A DNA stretch of 64,000 bases from an uncultured Vampirovibrio sp. (lineage in GTDB: Bacteria; Cyanobacteriota; Vampirovibrionia; Gastranaerophilales; Gastranaerophilaceae). The translations under genes and the position numbers were made by a program. Location of the stretch: the NCBI GenBank assembly GCA_910577515.1, contig CAJTLW010000002.1, positions 124,001-188,000 on the forward strand, in the 5' to 3' direction. Positions 25,970 through 34,187 of this stretch are shown in pieces; position 1 is the first letter of the stretch; the number at the start of each line of letters is the position of its first letter. A model generated the notes under the pieces. That model saw only the letters and a list, made by a program, of their open reading frames with translations. It searched no databases and was not told where the DNA came from.

Positions 25970-26586
25970 TGCACCTGTTTGATTTTTTGTTTAATAATAA
26001 ATCCGCACAGAAAGCCGCGCCAAAAACGGTTAAAAAGCCTGTAAGGCAAAAATGCGAAACCATTGAAGGTGTTCCTGTCATATATAAAAAACATGTCTTT
26101 TCAAAAAATATAAGAATTACCCCAAAGGCAGATGGCACCGTGCTTGTAACTCTTCCAAAAAATGTGCCGTATGCTTGTGCTAAAGATTTTGTTTTGAAAA
26201 ATATCGACTGGATAAAGAAAAATGCTGTGGCAAAAAACAATACGCCAGCCGATATTATAGAAAAAAGAAGGCATCTGGCGCATAAAATTTTACCAAAAAG
26301 ACTAAATGAGCTTGCTGAAAAACACGGGTTTAAATATAGAAAGCTTTTTATCAAAAACCAGAAAACCGTTTGGGGCAGTTGTTCTTATCAAAATAATATT
26401 AATTTAAACCTGAATTTGGTTGCACTTGATGATGAATTTATAGATTACGTTATTCTTCACGAATTAACCCATACTGTGCATAAAAATCATCAAAAAGCCT
26501 TCTATGACCTTTTAAAAAAGAATATGCCAAACGCTCTTGAAATTCAAAAAAAGCTTAAAAAAATAAAAATTTCTAATCTTAATTAA
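25969..26586 (+). CDS. YgjP-like metal-dependent hydrolase (DUF45/SprT-like)
   Basis: 205 residues of the YgjP-like metallopeptidase family. The zinc-site motif HELTHTVHKNHQKAF (about residues 163-177) with the upstream VWGSCSYQNNINLNLNL segment is typical. The first 30 residues are basic and extra. The ATG overlaps the TAA of the Ycf45-like gene (TAATG), so its expression is tied to that gene. The physiological substrate of this family is not established. Confidence 0.9.
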   Translation: MHLFDFLFNNKSAQKAAPKTVKKPVRQKCETIEGVPVIYKKHVFSKNIRITPKADGTVLVTLPKNVPYACAKDFVLKNIDWIKKNAVAKNNTPADIIEKRRHLAHKILPKRLNELAEKHGFKYRKLFIKNQKTVWGSCSYQNNINLNLNLVALDDEFIDYVILHELTHTVHKNHQKAFYDLLKKNMPNALEIQKKLKKIKISNLN

Positions 26587-26602
26587 AATTTCGTCCGCGT
26601 GG

Positions 26603-27190
26603 TTAATCTATAACATTTATCAGGCCGGAATTTATATCAAAATAAGCTTTTACTATTTTTAATCCCTCGTTTTCATAAGCATTTTGAATAATGCTAGATT
26701 TCACCAGAAGCCTATGTTTGCATACTTCTAAATATTCTTTTGCAATAACATCGTAATCATCAAGCCCTTTTTCATGCTTTACTGATTGCACCTGATAAAT
26801 TAAATTTTCAAAACAATCATTATATAAAGGTGCGCTCATGGCATATTTCATAACCCCGCAATCCTGATGCCCGAGGATAATAAGGAGCTTTATCTTCAAT
26901 TTTTTAACGGCATACTCTATACTCTCTAAAACATTTGGCCCTATTGTGTTTCCGGCTGTGCGTACGCAAAATAGTTCACCAAGGCCTGTATCAAACAAAA
27001 TTTCAGGGCAAACCCTTGAATCTGAACAGGAAAGAACTGTTGCATAAGGCTTTTGACCTTCTTCAAGGCTCTCTTTCATGGAATCAAAACAGTAATTTTT
27101 TATTTCAGGCTTTCCCTCAATAAATTTTCTATTGCCCTCAAGTAAAAATTCAAGCGCCTCTTCAGGTGTATTAAAATTAAGCTTCCTCAT
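26603..27190 (-). CDS. Beta-class carbonic anhydrase
   Basis: 195 residues; interconverts CO2 and bicarbonate. Zinc ligands are visible as Cys in LSCSDSRV and His/Cys in GHQDCGVMK; the Asp-Arg pair of the active site is in SDSR, and the RTAGNTIG segment is typical. GGGAGG lies 6 bases before the ATG and a TATAAT (minus strand, 27216-27211) about 20 bases before the start suggests its own promoter with a weak -35. It converges on the YgjP-like gene. Confidence 0.95.
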   Translation of the reverse strand: MRKLNFNTPEEALEFLLEGNRKFIEGKPEIKNYCFDSMKESLEEGQKPYATVLSCSDSRVCPEILFDTGLGELFCVRTAGNTIGPNVLESIEYAVKKLKIKLLIILGHQDCGVMKYAMSAPLYNDCFENLIYQVQSVKHEKGLDDYDVIAKEYLEVCKHRLLVKSSIIQNAYENEGLKIVKAYFDINSGLINVID

Positions 27191-27357
27191 AAAATCCTCC
27201 CTTAAACTCCATTATACCAAACATTTTTTAATAATTATGAAAAAACACAATTTTTATTGTAATTTTTATCCATATCTTTACTATGGTAAAAACTAAGTTT
27301 TAAAATATGGCTGGTTTTAATTAAAAATTTAATATTTAGATTTAGTTAATTTTCAGG

Positions 27358-27394
27358 CTGGATTGCCACACTCCCGCTGGTCGCTCGCAATGAC
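27358..27394 (-). repeat. REP-like element, copy 1
   Basis: A 37-bp unit, read on the minus strand as GTCATTGCGAGCGACCAGCG... ending GGCAATCCAG. It lies in the 347-bp gene-free stretch 27191-27537; apart from this unit, copy 2 and AT-rich sequence I see nothing there. Confidence 0.85.
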
Positions 27395-27486
27395 ATTTAG
27401 CTATTATTATATTTAATATTTTTTAGAATTTAAAATTGCAAATGAAAAAATATATTTATATAATTACGGTCAGGATTTCAACTATT

Positions 27487-27524
27487 GTCATTGCGAGGGA
27501 GCAAAGCGACCGCGGCAATCCAGA
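27487..27524 (+). repeat. REP-like element, copy 2 (left arm of inverted pair)
   Basis: 38 bp beginning GTCATTGCGAGGGAGCAAAG and ending GGCAATCCAGA. It matches copy 3 (27876-27913, opposite strand) at 37 of 38 positions. Confidence 0.9.
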
Positions 27525-27537
27525 AAATGATAATTTG

Positions 27538-27828
27538 TTAAATTATCTTATTGTACAAATCAATCCATTCGGGATTTATGTTCTCAATTAGCCCGGGTTT
27601 CTTTTTTCTTGAGCCTGCTTTAATTTGTTTTTCTCTTAGTATTGCCTGCTCTATGTCTTCAAATATTTCATAATATCCAAGTTTGTTTACATCATATAGT
27701 TTTGTAAAACCGTCTGCAAATTTATTCTTATGTTGAAAAACGCGCTTTATTAAATCGGAAGTAACACCTGTATATAACGTTCCGTTTCGTTTATTAAAAA
27801 GAATATAGACATAATATTGTCTTGTCAT
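27538..27828 (-). CDS. GIY-YIG endonuclease-domain protein within a REP-like inverted repeat
   Basis: 96 residues from the ATG at 27828, the natural start of the family (MTRQYYVYILFNKRNGTLY). The GIY-YIG-type motif is YVYIL....GTLYTGVTSDLIKRVFQHK, with Arg and the metal-binding Glu (REKQIKAG) further on. The reading frame continues upstream to 27915, but that extension is only a translation of the flanking repeat. Such single-domain YhbQ/UvrC-N-like proteins are nucleases or nuclease relatives of unsettled function. The gene lies between two 38-bp repeats in inverted orientation, which looks like a mobile cassette. Confidence 0.88.
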   Translation of the reverse strand: MTRQYYVYILFNKRNGTLYTGVTSDLIKRVFQHKNKFADGFTKLYDVNKLGYYEIFEDIEQAILREKQIKAGSRKKKPGLIENINPEWIDLYNKII

Positions 27829-27875
27829 TTTTAAATGATATTTATTAAATATTAAAATGTCAATTTCTGAATTTC

Positions 27876-27913
27876 TCTGGATTGCTGCGGTCGCTTTGCT
27901 CCCTCGCAATGAC
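27876..27913 (-). repeat. REP-like element, copy 3 (right arm of inverted pair)
   Basis: 38 bp, the reverse complement of copy 2 with one difference (CGCAG for CGCGG). A degenerate further piece, GTTGTTCGCAATAACAATT, follows near 27938-27956. Confidence 0.9.
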
Positions 27914-27957
27914 AATTATTTTATTCCAACTTTACGAGTTGTTCGCAATAACAATTA

Positions 27958-27990
27958 TTTAAGGCTCCGCATTTAAAAGGGAGCCTTAAA
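27958..27990 (-). terminator. Probable terminator of serS
   Basis: 11-bp perfect inverted repeat TTTAAGGCTCC (27958-27968) / GGAGCCTTAAA (27980-27990), lying 30 bases beyond the serS stop; the T run on the minus strand is short. Confidence 0.5.
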
Positions 27991-28019
27991 TAGCAATTCG
28001 CATTTTAAAAAAAACAATT

Positions 28020-29285
28020 CTATATAATATCAAACCCTGTATATTTTCTGAGTGCTTCAGGGATAATTATATGACCGTCTTCTGTTTGGAAATTTTCTAA
28101 AATTGCAGCAAATGTTCTCCCTACAGCAAGTCCTGAACCATTTAACGTGTGTACAAATTCAGGTTTTCCTGTTGCTTTGCTTCTGTATTTGATATTTGCG
28201 CGCCTTGCCTGGAAATCGCCAAAGTTAGAGCAGCTAGAAATTTCTTTATAATCATTATAAGATGGCAGCCACACTTCAAGGTCATAACATTTTTTGGCGC
28301 TGAAGCCAATGTCTCCTGTGCAGAGTTCCACCCTTCTAAATGGCAGATTTAAAAGTTCTAAAACGCGCTCAGCATTTCTTGTAAGTTTTTCATGTTCTTC
28401 TTCACTTGTTTCAGGTGTTGTAAGTTTTACAAGTTCCACCTTATTAAATTGGTGCAATCTTATTAAGCCCCTTGTGTCTTTCCCTGCTGACCCTGCTTCG
28501 CGCCTAAAACATGGAGTGTATGCTGTCATATACTTTGGCAGGTCATCTTCGTTTAAAATTTCATTTTGATAAATATTTGTAACAGGTACCTCTGCTGTTG
28601 GGATTAAATATAAATCCTCATCCACACATTTAAACATATCTTCCTTAAATTTAGGAAGCTGTCCCGTTCCTGTCATTGCAGCAGAATTTACCAAAACAGG
28701 TGGCAATATTTCTTCGTATCCATGTTCTTGCGTATGCACTTCTAAAAAGAAATTAATAATAGCGCGCTCTAAAGCCGCCCCTTTGCCACGATAAAGACTG
28801 AATCTTGTGTGTGCAAGTTTTACACCGCGTTCAAAATCTAAAAGACCTAGTTTTTCGCCTAATTCCCAGTGGGGTTTAAGTTCATAATCTTTTCTTGCAG
28901 GTTCACCAACAACTTTTTTTACAACATTGAAACTTTCATCTGTACCGATTGCAATATTTTCATCCGGAGTATTAGGGGTGCATAAAAGAAAATCTCTTTG
29001 CTTATTATCAAGCTCCGCTTGTTTTTCTTCCAGTGCTTTCATATCATCAGCCATAGCCTTTACTTCGGCCTGAAGTTCATCGGCATTTTTACCTGCTTTT
29101 TTAAGCTCTCCGATGCTTTGTGACATAGTTTTTCTTTTTGCTCTTAATTCATCAAGCTGAAACTGGATTTTTCTTCTCTCATTATCAATTTCTAAAACCT
29201 TATCAATAGAAAGGTTTGGATTTCTTCTTTTTAAAAGCTCGTTGATTTTTTGAGGGTTTTCCCTGATTAATTTAATGTCAAGCAT
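28020..29285 (-). CDS. serS: Seryl-tRNA synthetase
   Basis: 421 residues, a class II synthetase that charges tRNA-Ser. The N-terminal tRNA-binding coiled coil spans about residues 30-105. Motif 2 is CFRREAGSAGKDTRGLIRLH and the serine-binding TAEVP lies just before it; motif 3 is LNGSGLAVGRTFAAILENF. Its ATG lies inside the 3' end of the upstream pseudouridine synthase gene (8-base overlap), so both are co-translated. No T-box leader is present. Confidence 0.97.
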   Translation of the reverse strand: MLDIKLIRENPQKINELLKRRNPNLSIDKVLEIDNERRKIQFQLDELRAKRKTMSQSIGELKKAGKNADELQAEVKAMADDMKALEEKQAELDNKQRDFLLCTPNTPDENIAIGTDESFNVVKKVVGEPARKDYELKPHWELGEKLGLLDFERGVKLAHTRFSLYRGKGAALERAIINFFLEVHTQEHGYEEILPPVLVNSAAMTGTGQLPKFKEDMFKCVDEDLYLIPTAEVPVTNIYQNEILNEDDLPKYMTAYTPCFRREAGSAGKDTRGLIRLHQFNKVELVKLTTPETSEEEHEKLTRNAERVLELLNLPFRRVELCTGDIGFSAKKCYDLEVWLPSYNDYKEISSCSNFGDFQARRANIKYRSKATGKPEFVHTLNGSGLAVGRTFAAILENFQTEDGHIIIPEALRKYTGFDII

Positions 29286-30018
29286 CGTTTTCTTCCTTAC
29301 TATTTACAATTTTATCAATATAAATTCTTAATTCTCTAATTTGTTTGGGCTTTAAAGGCTTAAACTGCCCCTTTTTTAAACCATCGATATCAATTGTCGC
29401 ATGGCGAATTCTTTTTAATGAAATTACGTTATGTCCTAAAAATTCCATCATACGGCGAATTTGGCGGTTCATACCCTGATATAGTGTCATCTCAAGAAGG
29501 GTTTTGGAATTATTGCTTTCTATCACCTGCACATCAGCGTATGCAATTTTTCCCTTTTCAAGTTCTATTCCTCCGGCTAAGGTTTCAAGTTCGGCATGGG
29601 TAATCTTGCAATCCACAGTTACTCTGTATACCTTCGAAACCTTGATTGAAGGGTGGGTTAATTCATATATTAAATCCCCGTCATTTGTGAGGATTATAAG
29701 GCCTGAAGAATCTTTATCAAGGCGCCCTACAGGCTTCATAGAGTGCATATCGCGGGGTAGAATATCATAAATTGTTTTTCTGCCCTTTTCATCGGCGCTT
29801 GTTGTAATATATCCTGCCGGTTTATAAAATCTGTAATATTCAAAATTTTGGCTTTTAATTAATTTGCCATCCACGGTAACTTTATCTTTACGCCTTATTT
29901 CATAGCCAAGCATAGTAATTGTAACGCCGTTTACCTGAACCTTTCCCTGTTCGATAAGTTCATCTGCCTTACGGCGTGAGGCTAAGCCTGATTGAGCTAT
30001 GTATTTATTAATTCTCAT
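29278..30018 (-). CDS. 16S/23S rRNA pseudouridine synthase (RsuA/RluB family)
   Basis: 246 residues. The N-terminal S4 RNA-binding domain (MRINKYIAQSGLASRRKADE) is followed by the catalytic domain with the active-site Asp in PVGRLDKDSSGLIIL, and GMNRQIRRMMEFLGH near the C terminus. Converts uridine to pseudouridine in ribosomal RNA; RluB, RluE, RluF and RsuA cannot be separated from sequence alone. A C-terminal tail of about 20 residues is basic. It is upstream of and overlaps serS. Just upstream lies the candidate structured RNA at 30077-30286. Confidence 0.92.
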   Translation of the reverse strand: MRINKYIAQSGLASRRKADELIEQGKVQVNGVTITMLGYEIRRKDKVTVDGKLIKSQNFEYYRFYKPAGYITTSADEKGRKTIYDILPRDMHSMKPVGRLDKDSSGLIILTNDGDLIYELTHPSIKVSKVYRVTVDCKITHAELETLAGGIELEKGKIAYADVQVIESNNSKTLLEMTLYQGMNRQIRRMMEFLGHNVISLKRIRHATIDIDGLKKGQFKPLKPKQIRELRIYIDKIVNSKEENDA

Positions 30019-30076
30019 AAGCTCATTCTAGCACAAAAACCCTATAAAAAACGCAAGGTTGCTCTTAAAACCAATG

Positions 30077-30286
30077 TTAAAATAAAACCCCGTGGTGTCA
30101 GGCAAATTTTGTTACCCTGCCTGGTATCAGCAAGGTGGGTGAGCGCCTCGATAAATCCGTTTCCTTAAAAAAGTATTTAACTTTCAAGGTATACTTCAAT
30201 TATCTTTTAATAAAGAGCGTACTCTCCCTTTAATTAAAAATGTAGGAACAAAATTACAACCTGTCCACAGGGTAATTTTATTTTAA
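30077..30286 (-). ncRNA. Candidate structured RNA, 6S-like architecture
   Basis: About 210 bp closed by a long inverted repeat: TTAAAATAAAACCCCGTGG (30077-30095) pairs with CCACAGGG (30265-30272) and TTTTATTTTAA (30276-30286) with a 3-base bulge and one mismatch. Inside are a strong hairpin (GGTGTCAGGC with GCCTGGTATC, 30093-30128), and smaller ones. On the minus strand a promoter-like TTGGAA, 18-bp spacer, TATAAT-like TAATAT lies just ahead, and the 3' side ends GGGGTTTTATTTT like a terminator, so I favour minus. Size and terminal helix recall 6S RNA, but no conserved 6S, SRP, tmRNA or RNase P sequence is recognised. A palindromic mobile element is the alternative. Confidence 0.4.
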
Positions 30287-30375
30287 CATATTATTTTCTA
30301 AAGGTGTATTATTCCAAACAACTATTTTTTAAAATTAAGCTAAACAATTTCTTTTAAAAATTTAAAACAAAACGT

Positions 30376-30600
30376 TTAAGAAGCATTGTTAATTTCAAAA
30401 AAAGTGATAATTTTCATAAGGCAAAATGCTGTAGCATAAATTAGTTTTACAAAAACATTTTTTGTTCTTTTTCTGTAAAAGCAAAGTTTGTTTTGAATTT
30501 CAAGAAGTTCAATCTGTTTTGTAGATAACTTGTCTAAATCTAAATTTTTAAGACCGAAATTCTTATACAGAAGGCTTGCCCCGGCTTCAGTTGTAGTCAT
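30376..30600 (-). CDS. Small hypothetical protein (74 residues)
   Basis: 74 residues from the ATG at 30600, with GAGAGG about 9 bases upstream; the frame opens further but without a site. The middle is charged and helical (LDLDKLSTKQIELLEIQNKL), and the C-terminal 25 residues (VKLIYATAFCLMKIITFFEI) are hydrophobic enough for one membrane anchor. I do not recognise it. A small perfect inverted repeat, TATTACC/GGTAATA (30662-30681), lies in its promoter region. Confidence 0.5.
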   Translation of the reverse strand: MTTTEAGASLLYKNFGLKNLDLDKLSTKQIELLEIQNKLCFYRKRTKNVFVKLIYATAFCLMKIITFFEINNAS

Positions 30601-30906
30601 TTTACATATTCCTCTCTTAATCGGTGACATTTTTAAGGATATACTAAAATAAAAATTTGAGTATTACCTAATCGGGTAATATAAAAATCATTAATAAAAT
30701 TTTATATCACAATTTATATTATAGGTATAAAGATTGCATTAAGAATTCCTCCGAAAGCTTGAAAAGTTTTTATGTTTTAGATAATATTACGCACGTAACA
30801 GTTAGATTTTTTTTCTGTTGAACTATGGCAATTTTTTATCTTTAGATGGTTTGTATGAATTGTCAAAAGAATTGATTAAAATACAGTATACTTTTTAAGG
30901 ACATTG
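30601..30906. other. Gene-free divergent intergenic region
   Basis: 306 AT-rich bases between divergent genes. It holds a hairpin-like inverted repeat (TATTACC 30662-30668, GGTAATA 30675-30681). TATACT close to 30890 with AAGGA after it probably serves the gene at 30907. I see no ORF or RNA gene here. Confidence 0.4.
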
Positions 30907-32757
30907 ATGACACCTTTAGCAATAAACAATATCGGAATAGAGAAGAATAACCAATATAAAAATAATGATAATAATCCGCATTTCACCGGTGCATTGGATA
31001 GTGCTGTTCGTGTGCTGAAAACCTTTAATGATAAGCCCATGATTGGTGTTGCTTTTACAGATACTGTTGCAACAAATGCTCCAAGAAGTATTGTAGATTT
31101 TGTATCTCTTGGCCCTGCTGCGGGTTTTGAAACTGCAAGAAGAGAATTTTCAGGACTTATTGTAAACTGTTTAATGCCAAGCTTTTTTGTTCTTGGTGCC
31201 GCAAAGCTTATAAATAGCCATTATATGAAAGATTTCAAGGGTGTGAACATGTCTTCTTGTTGGGCAAACTCTGAAACTCTTGATGCTTTAAAAGATGTTT
31301 ATAAAGACGTATTGGGGCAGAATTTATCCTCTAAAGATACGGCAAGAAACTTTGTAAAACAAACCCTCGAAAGCCTTGAAGGTTTAAATGGCAAAGAATG
31401 GGTAAGCTATGCTGAAAAATTAAACAGTGAAAAAGGCAAAGAAGCAATTGATGCTCTTGTAGAAGCTATTGCTAACCCGAATATGAGCAAAAAAGAAACC
31501 AAGGGTGCAATTAAAAAGGCTCTGAAAAATATAGCAGCAGAAACCCAGGCTGTTGAAACACTAAGGTTTAAAGATACTTTAAGTTCAAATGCCGCACAAT
31601 CAGGTAAAATCTTTGGCTCTAACCTTGCAGACCTTTTGCGTGACCAGATTGATTTAGGCCGCAAATTTGGCCATACAAGCGTTAAAAATAATCTTGATAA
31701 ATTTGTTCAAAACGCAAAGAAAATGGTCAATACAAAGAGTATGATGGGGCTTGCCGTTGTTCTTCCGCTTGCTATGTCTGTTCAATATATTAATAGGGCC
31801 ATCACGCGTCATAAATATCAAAAAACCGGCGCTCCTATTTATAAAGATTTTGAAAAAGAAGACAGGGTATTAACTCCTGAAGAGCAAAAGAAGTTAAACC
31901 AGACAAAACCGCTTTGTGTTGCCTCTATGGTTGGGCTTGCTCTGTTATCAATGATGAAAAGGCCATCTTTAGAGATGTTCCAGTTTAAAGGAATGTTCCC
32001 GACAGTTGACCAGTGCAGATGGATTGCCACTGCAACATTTGCATCCCGTATGGTGGCCTCAGAAGACCCTAATGAATTAAGGGAAAGCACTGTAAGAGAT
32101 ATAGCGTCATTCTCAGGGTTATATTTCCTTGGTGATTATGCTTCAAAGGCAGCAGCTACCTTAATTGAAAAACTTGATAAAAGTGTAAAACTTTTAAATC
32201 ATACAAAAGAAATGCCAAAAGATGCTTCTGCTTTCAAGAAATTTGGCAATTGGGTTAAAAATATTAAGGTTAAATCTTTTGATGAAGTTGCAAACAGTGC
32301 AAAAGCTACAAAATACAGAGGCATCTGCGAGCTTGCAAGCCTTGGATTTTCAATTATTACCCTTGGAATATTGCTTCCTATGTACAATAAACGTGTAACT
32401 GCAAGAAAAGATGCAGAACGCAAAGCAAAAATGCAGCAAGAACAAGACAAAATAAAACAAATGGCAATTACAACACCGGACGTTTCAAAAAGCCCCGCTC
32501 AAACAGTTGCGCAAAATCCTATAACTCCGGGGAATATGTTTATTCATCCTATGAAAGATAGCAGCCTTGGCAAAAATGATAACGTAAGTATTTTAAATGG
32601 TACAAAAGTAAAAGATTTGCAGGTTACTACTTTTAATGTACAGGAAAGTGCAGCCAAAGGCTGGTATGATTTTGAAATGAAAGGCAAATTTAGGGATTGG
32701 GAAGAATATGCTCAGGATAATGTCTTTAAAGACGTTGCAACAGAGTGTTTCCGCTAA
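30907..32757 (+). CDS. Large multi-span helical membrane protein, unknown function
   Basis: 616 residues from the ATG at 30907 (AAGGA 5 bases upstream; a TTG one codon earlier is ignored). A polar Asn-rich tail of about 24 residues ends in NPHFTGALDSAVRVL. Hydrophobic segments follow near residues 84-103 (LIVNCLMPSFFVLGAAKLI), 279-297, 337-352 and 477-495 (LGFSIITLGILLPMY), the last followed by a strongly basic, charged helix (KRVTARKDAERKAKMQQEQ) and a polar C terminus. No family recognised. It resembles the protein at 7.1-9.1 kb in plan: short tail with no Sec signal, then alternating helical soluble and membrane parts. Probably a lineage-specific envelope protein. Confidence 0.78.
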   Translation: MTPLAINNIGIEKNNQYKNNDNNPHFTGALDSAVRVLKTFNDKPMIGVAFTDTVATNAPRSIVDFVSLGPAAGFETARREFSGLIVNCLMPSFFVLGAAKLINSHYMKDFKGVNMSSCWANSETLDALKDVYKDVLGQNLSSKDTARNFVKQTLESLEGLNGKEWVSYAEKLNSEKGKEAIDALVEAIANPNMSKKETKGAIKKALKNIAAETQAVETLRFKDTLSSNAAQSGKIFGSNLADLLRDQIDLGRKFGHTSVKNNLDKFVQNAKKMVNTKSMMGLAVVLPLAMSVQYINRAITRHKYQKTGAPIYKDFEKEDRVLTPEEQKKLNQTKPLCVASMVGLALLSMMKRPSLEMFQFKGMFPTVDQCRWIATATFASRMVASEDPNELRESTVRDIASFSGLYFLGDYASKAAATLIEKLDKSVKLLNHTKEMPKDASAFKKFGNWVKNIKVKSFDEVANSAKATKYRGICELASLGFSIITLGILLPMYNKRVTARKDAERKAKMQQEQDKIKQMAITTPDVSKSPAQTVAQNPITPGNMFIHPMKDSSLGKNDNVSILNGTKVKDLQVTTFNVQESAAKGWYDFEMKGKFRDWEEYAQDNVFKDVATECFR

Positions 32758-32766
32758 TTTTATCTC

Positions 32767-33780
32767 TTAAAAGAATTTTACTTTGTAAAGATGGGATGCT
32801 ATCCCAAACTTCTTTTGATAGAGAATTGTGCCGTTATTTTTAACATAATCCAATAAATTTTCTGCACCTGAAGGCTTTGTATAATATGATGGGATATAAA
32901 TCCAATAATTTTTATCCTTATCAACATTGACTAAGGAATTTTTAAGGTTATCTTTATCGAAAAATAAAAGTTCAAGAGTATTTTCTTTTTTGATATTTAT
33001 TTTTAAACAATCCTTGTAAAAAATATAAAATATTTGGTAACTACATAAATACATCTGTTGAACCTGGCATGGAGTTTTTATATAAAAATACGGATAAAAG
33101 TGGTAAAATCGGGATTAAACAGAGTTTAAACAAAATTTTATACGTAGTTTTATAATTGTTAACATTGGATAAGAAATGATAAGCAAGAAAACCAAAAAGT
33201 AAAAATATTGTAGGTTGGGAAATAAAGAATAATATTGTAAAAATGAGTGTGAGTTTTACCCCCCCTTCAAACCTTGAAGCTCCTTTTTATCAAAATTATT
33301 CAACCATAAAAATACAAGCATAAAGATTAAAATATCGCCTGAATACTGTTTAAATTCCGTTGCCCAGCGAATAAGGGCAAAATTTACGGCATATAAAAAA
33401 TTGGCAAAAATTACCGCACGTTTTTGTGTTAAAAATTTTGTACTTAAAATATAAAAAACAGGAATGGAAATAATTGATGAAAGAAACGGAATAATTCTAT
33501 AAGACCATTCTGTGCCTTGAAAAATGGAGGTTACAAACTTGGTCAAGATTAAAAATAAAGGCGGTGCCATTTGAAAATGCGCTAAAGGTTTAAAAGTCCA
33601 TAAAATTCCTTCATTTTCTACAAAATTATAAGCAAGTGCAGCCTCATCCCACCAGCTTTCTCTAATGCGCAGTGCCTCAACCCGGAAAACTATAGCACAT
33701 ATTATAATTGCAAAAATAAGTATATGGTACCAATATTTTTTTAAAAAATCGAAGAAAACATTAAGTCTGTGCGATGTCAT
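32767..33780 (-). pseudogene. Decayed GT39/ArnT-like integral membrane glycosyltransferase
   Basis: Reading the minus strand from 33780, a 174-residue open part has the look of the start of a polyprenyl-phosphate-sugar glycosyltransferase: a first membrane span, then ALRIRESWWDEAALAYNF (the acidic catalytic loop) and further spans. It stops at a run of seven G (33265-33259). With one more G (or two fewer) the frame continues for 64 codons with hydrophobic sequence (LTLIFTILFFISQP, LLFGFLAYHFL) to a stop near 33041. A second shift then opens the last 95 codons (ending SHLYKVKFF). Total about 335 residues against 450-550 usual, so an internal part is also missing. It follows directly after atpC. 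Confidence 0.75.
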
Positions 33781-34185
33781 TTACCTGCCTCTTTTGGCGG
33801 CAGTAATTCTTGCTATAGCTTTAGATAAGGCAAATTGCGCTCTTAAAATTTCATTCTTTTCTGTGTGTGCGGCAAGTCTTGCTTTTGCTCTTTCATAAGC
33901 TTCTTTTGCCCTTGCTTCATCAATATCTGTACCCAATTCAGCTAAATCAGTCAAAATTACGGCAACATTTTCACTAAACTGCAAAATACCGCCCATAGTA
34001 GTAAAGAAAATCTCTTTTTTGTCTGAAATTGCCTTTGTAATGCCTACTTTAAGCGGGCATATCAAAGGAAGGTGGTTTGGCAGAATGCCTATCATACCAT
34101 CTTCTGCTGTTGTATAAAAAGCATCTACCTCGCCTTCAAATACGACTTTTTGCTGTGTTATTATTTTTAAATTTATTCTGCTCAT
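33781..34185 (-). CDS. atpC: ATP synthase F1 epsilon subunit
   Basis: 134 residues. The N-terminal beta sandwich (LKIITQQKVVFEGEVDAFY, GMIGILPNHLPLICPLKVG) and the C-terminal helical hairpin rich in Ala/Lys/Glu are typical. Epsilon couples the F1 rotor to Fo and inhibits ATP hydrolysis. It starts 2 bases after atpD. Beta and epsilon stand without alpha, gamma or delta, as in the cyanobacterial arrangement (where the two are named atpB and atpE). Confidence 0.95.
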   Translation of the reverse strand: MSRINLKIITQQKVVFEGEVDAFYTTAEDGMIGILPNHLPLICPLKVGITKAISDKKEIFFTTMGGILQFSENVAVILTDLAELGTDIDEARAKEAYERAKARLAAHTEKNEILRAQFALSKAIARITAAKRGR

Positions 34186-34187
34186 CT

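Noticed and set aside
27829..27915. N-terminal extension of the GIY-YIG frame (MSLRGSKATAAIQ...)
   Set aside because: It is just the translation of the REP-like repeat; the family starts at the internal methionine at 27828.
30077..30286. Naming the structured RNA tmRNA, SRP RNA or RNase P RNA
   Set aside because: None of the conserved core sequences of these RNAs is visible; size is too small for RNase P or tmRNA.
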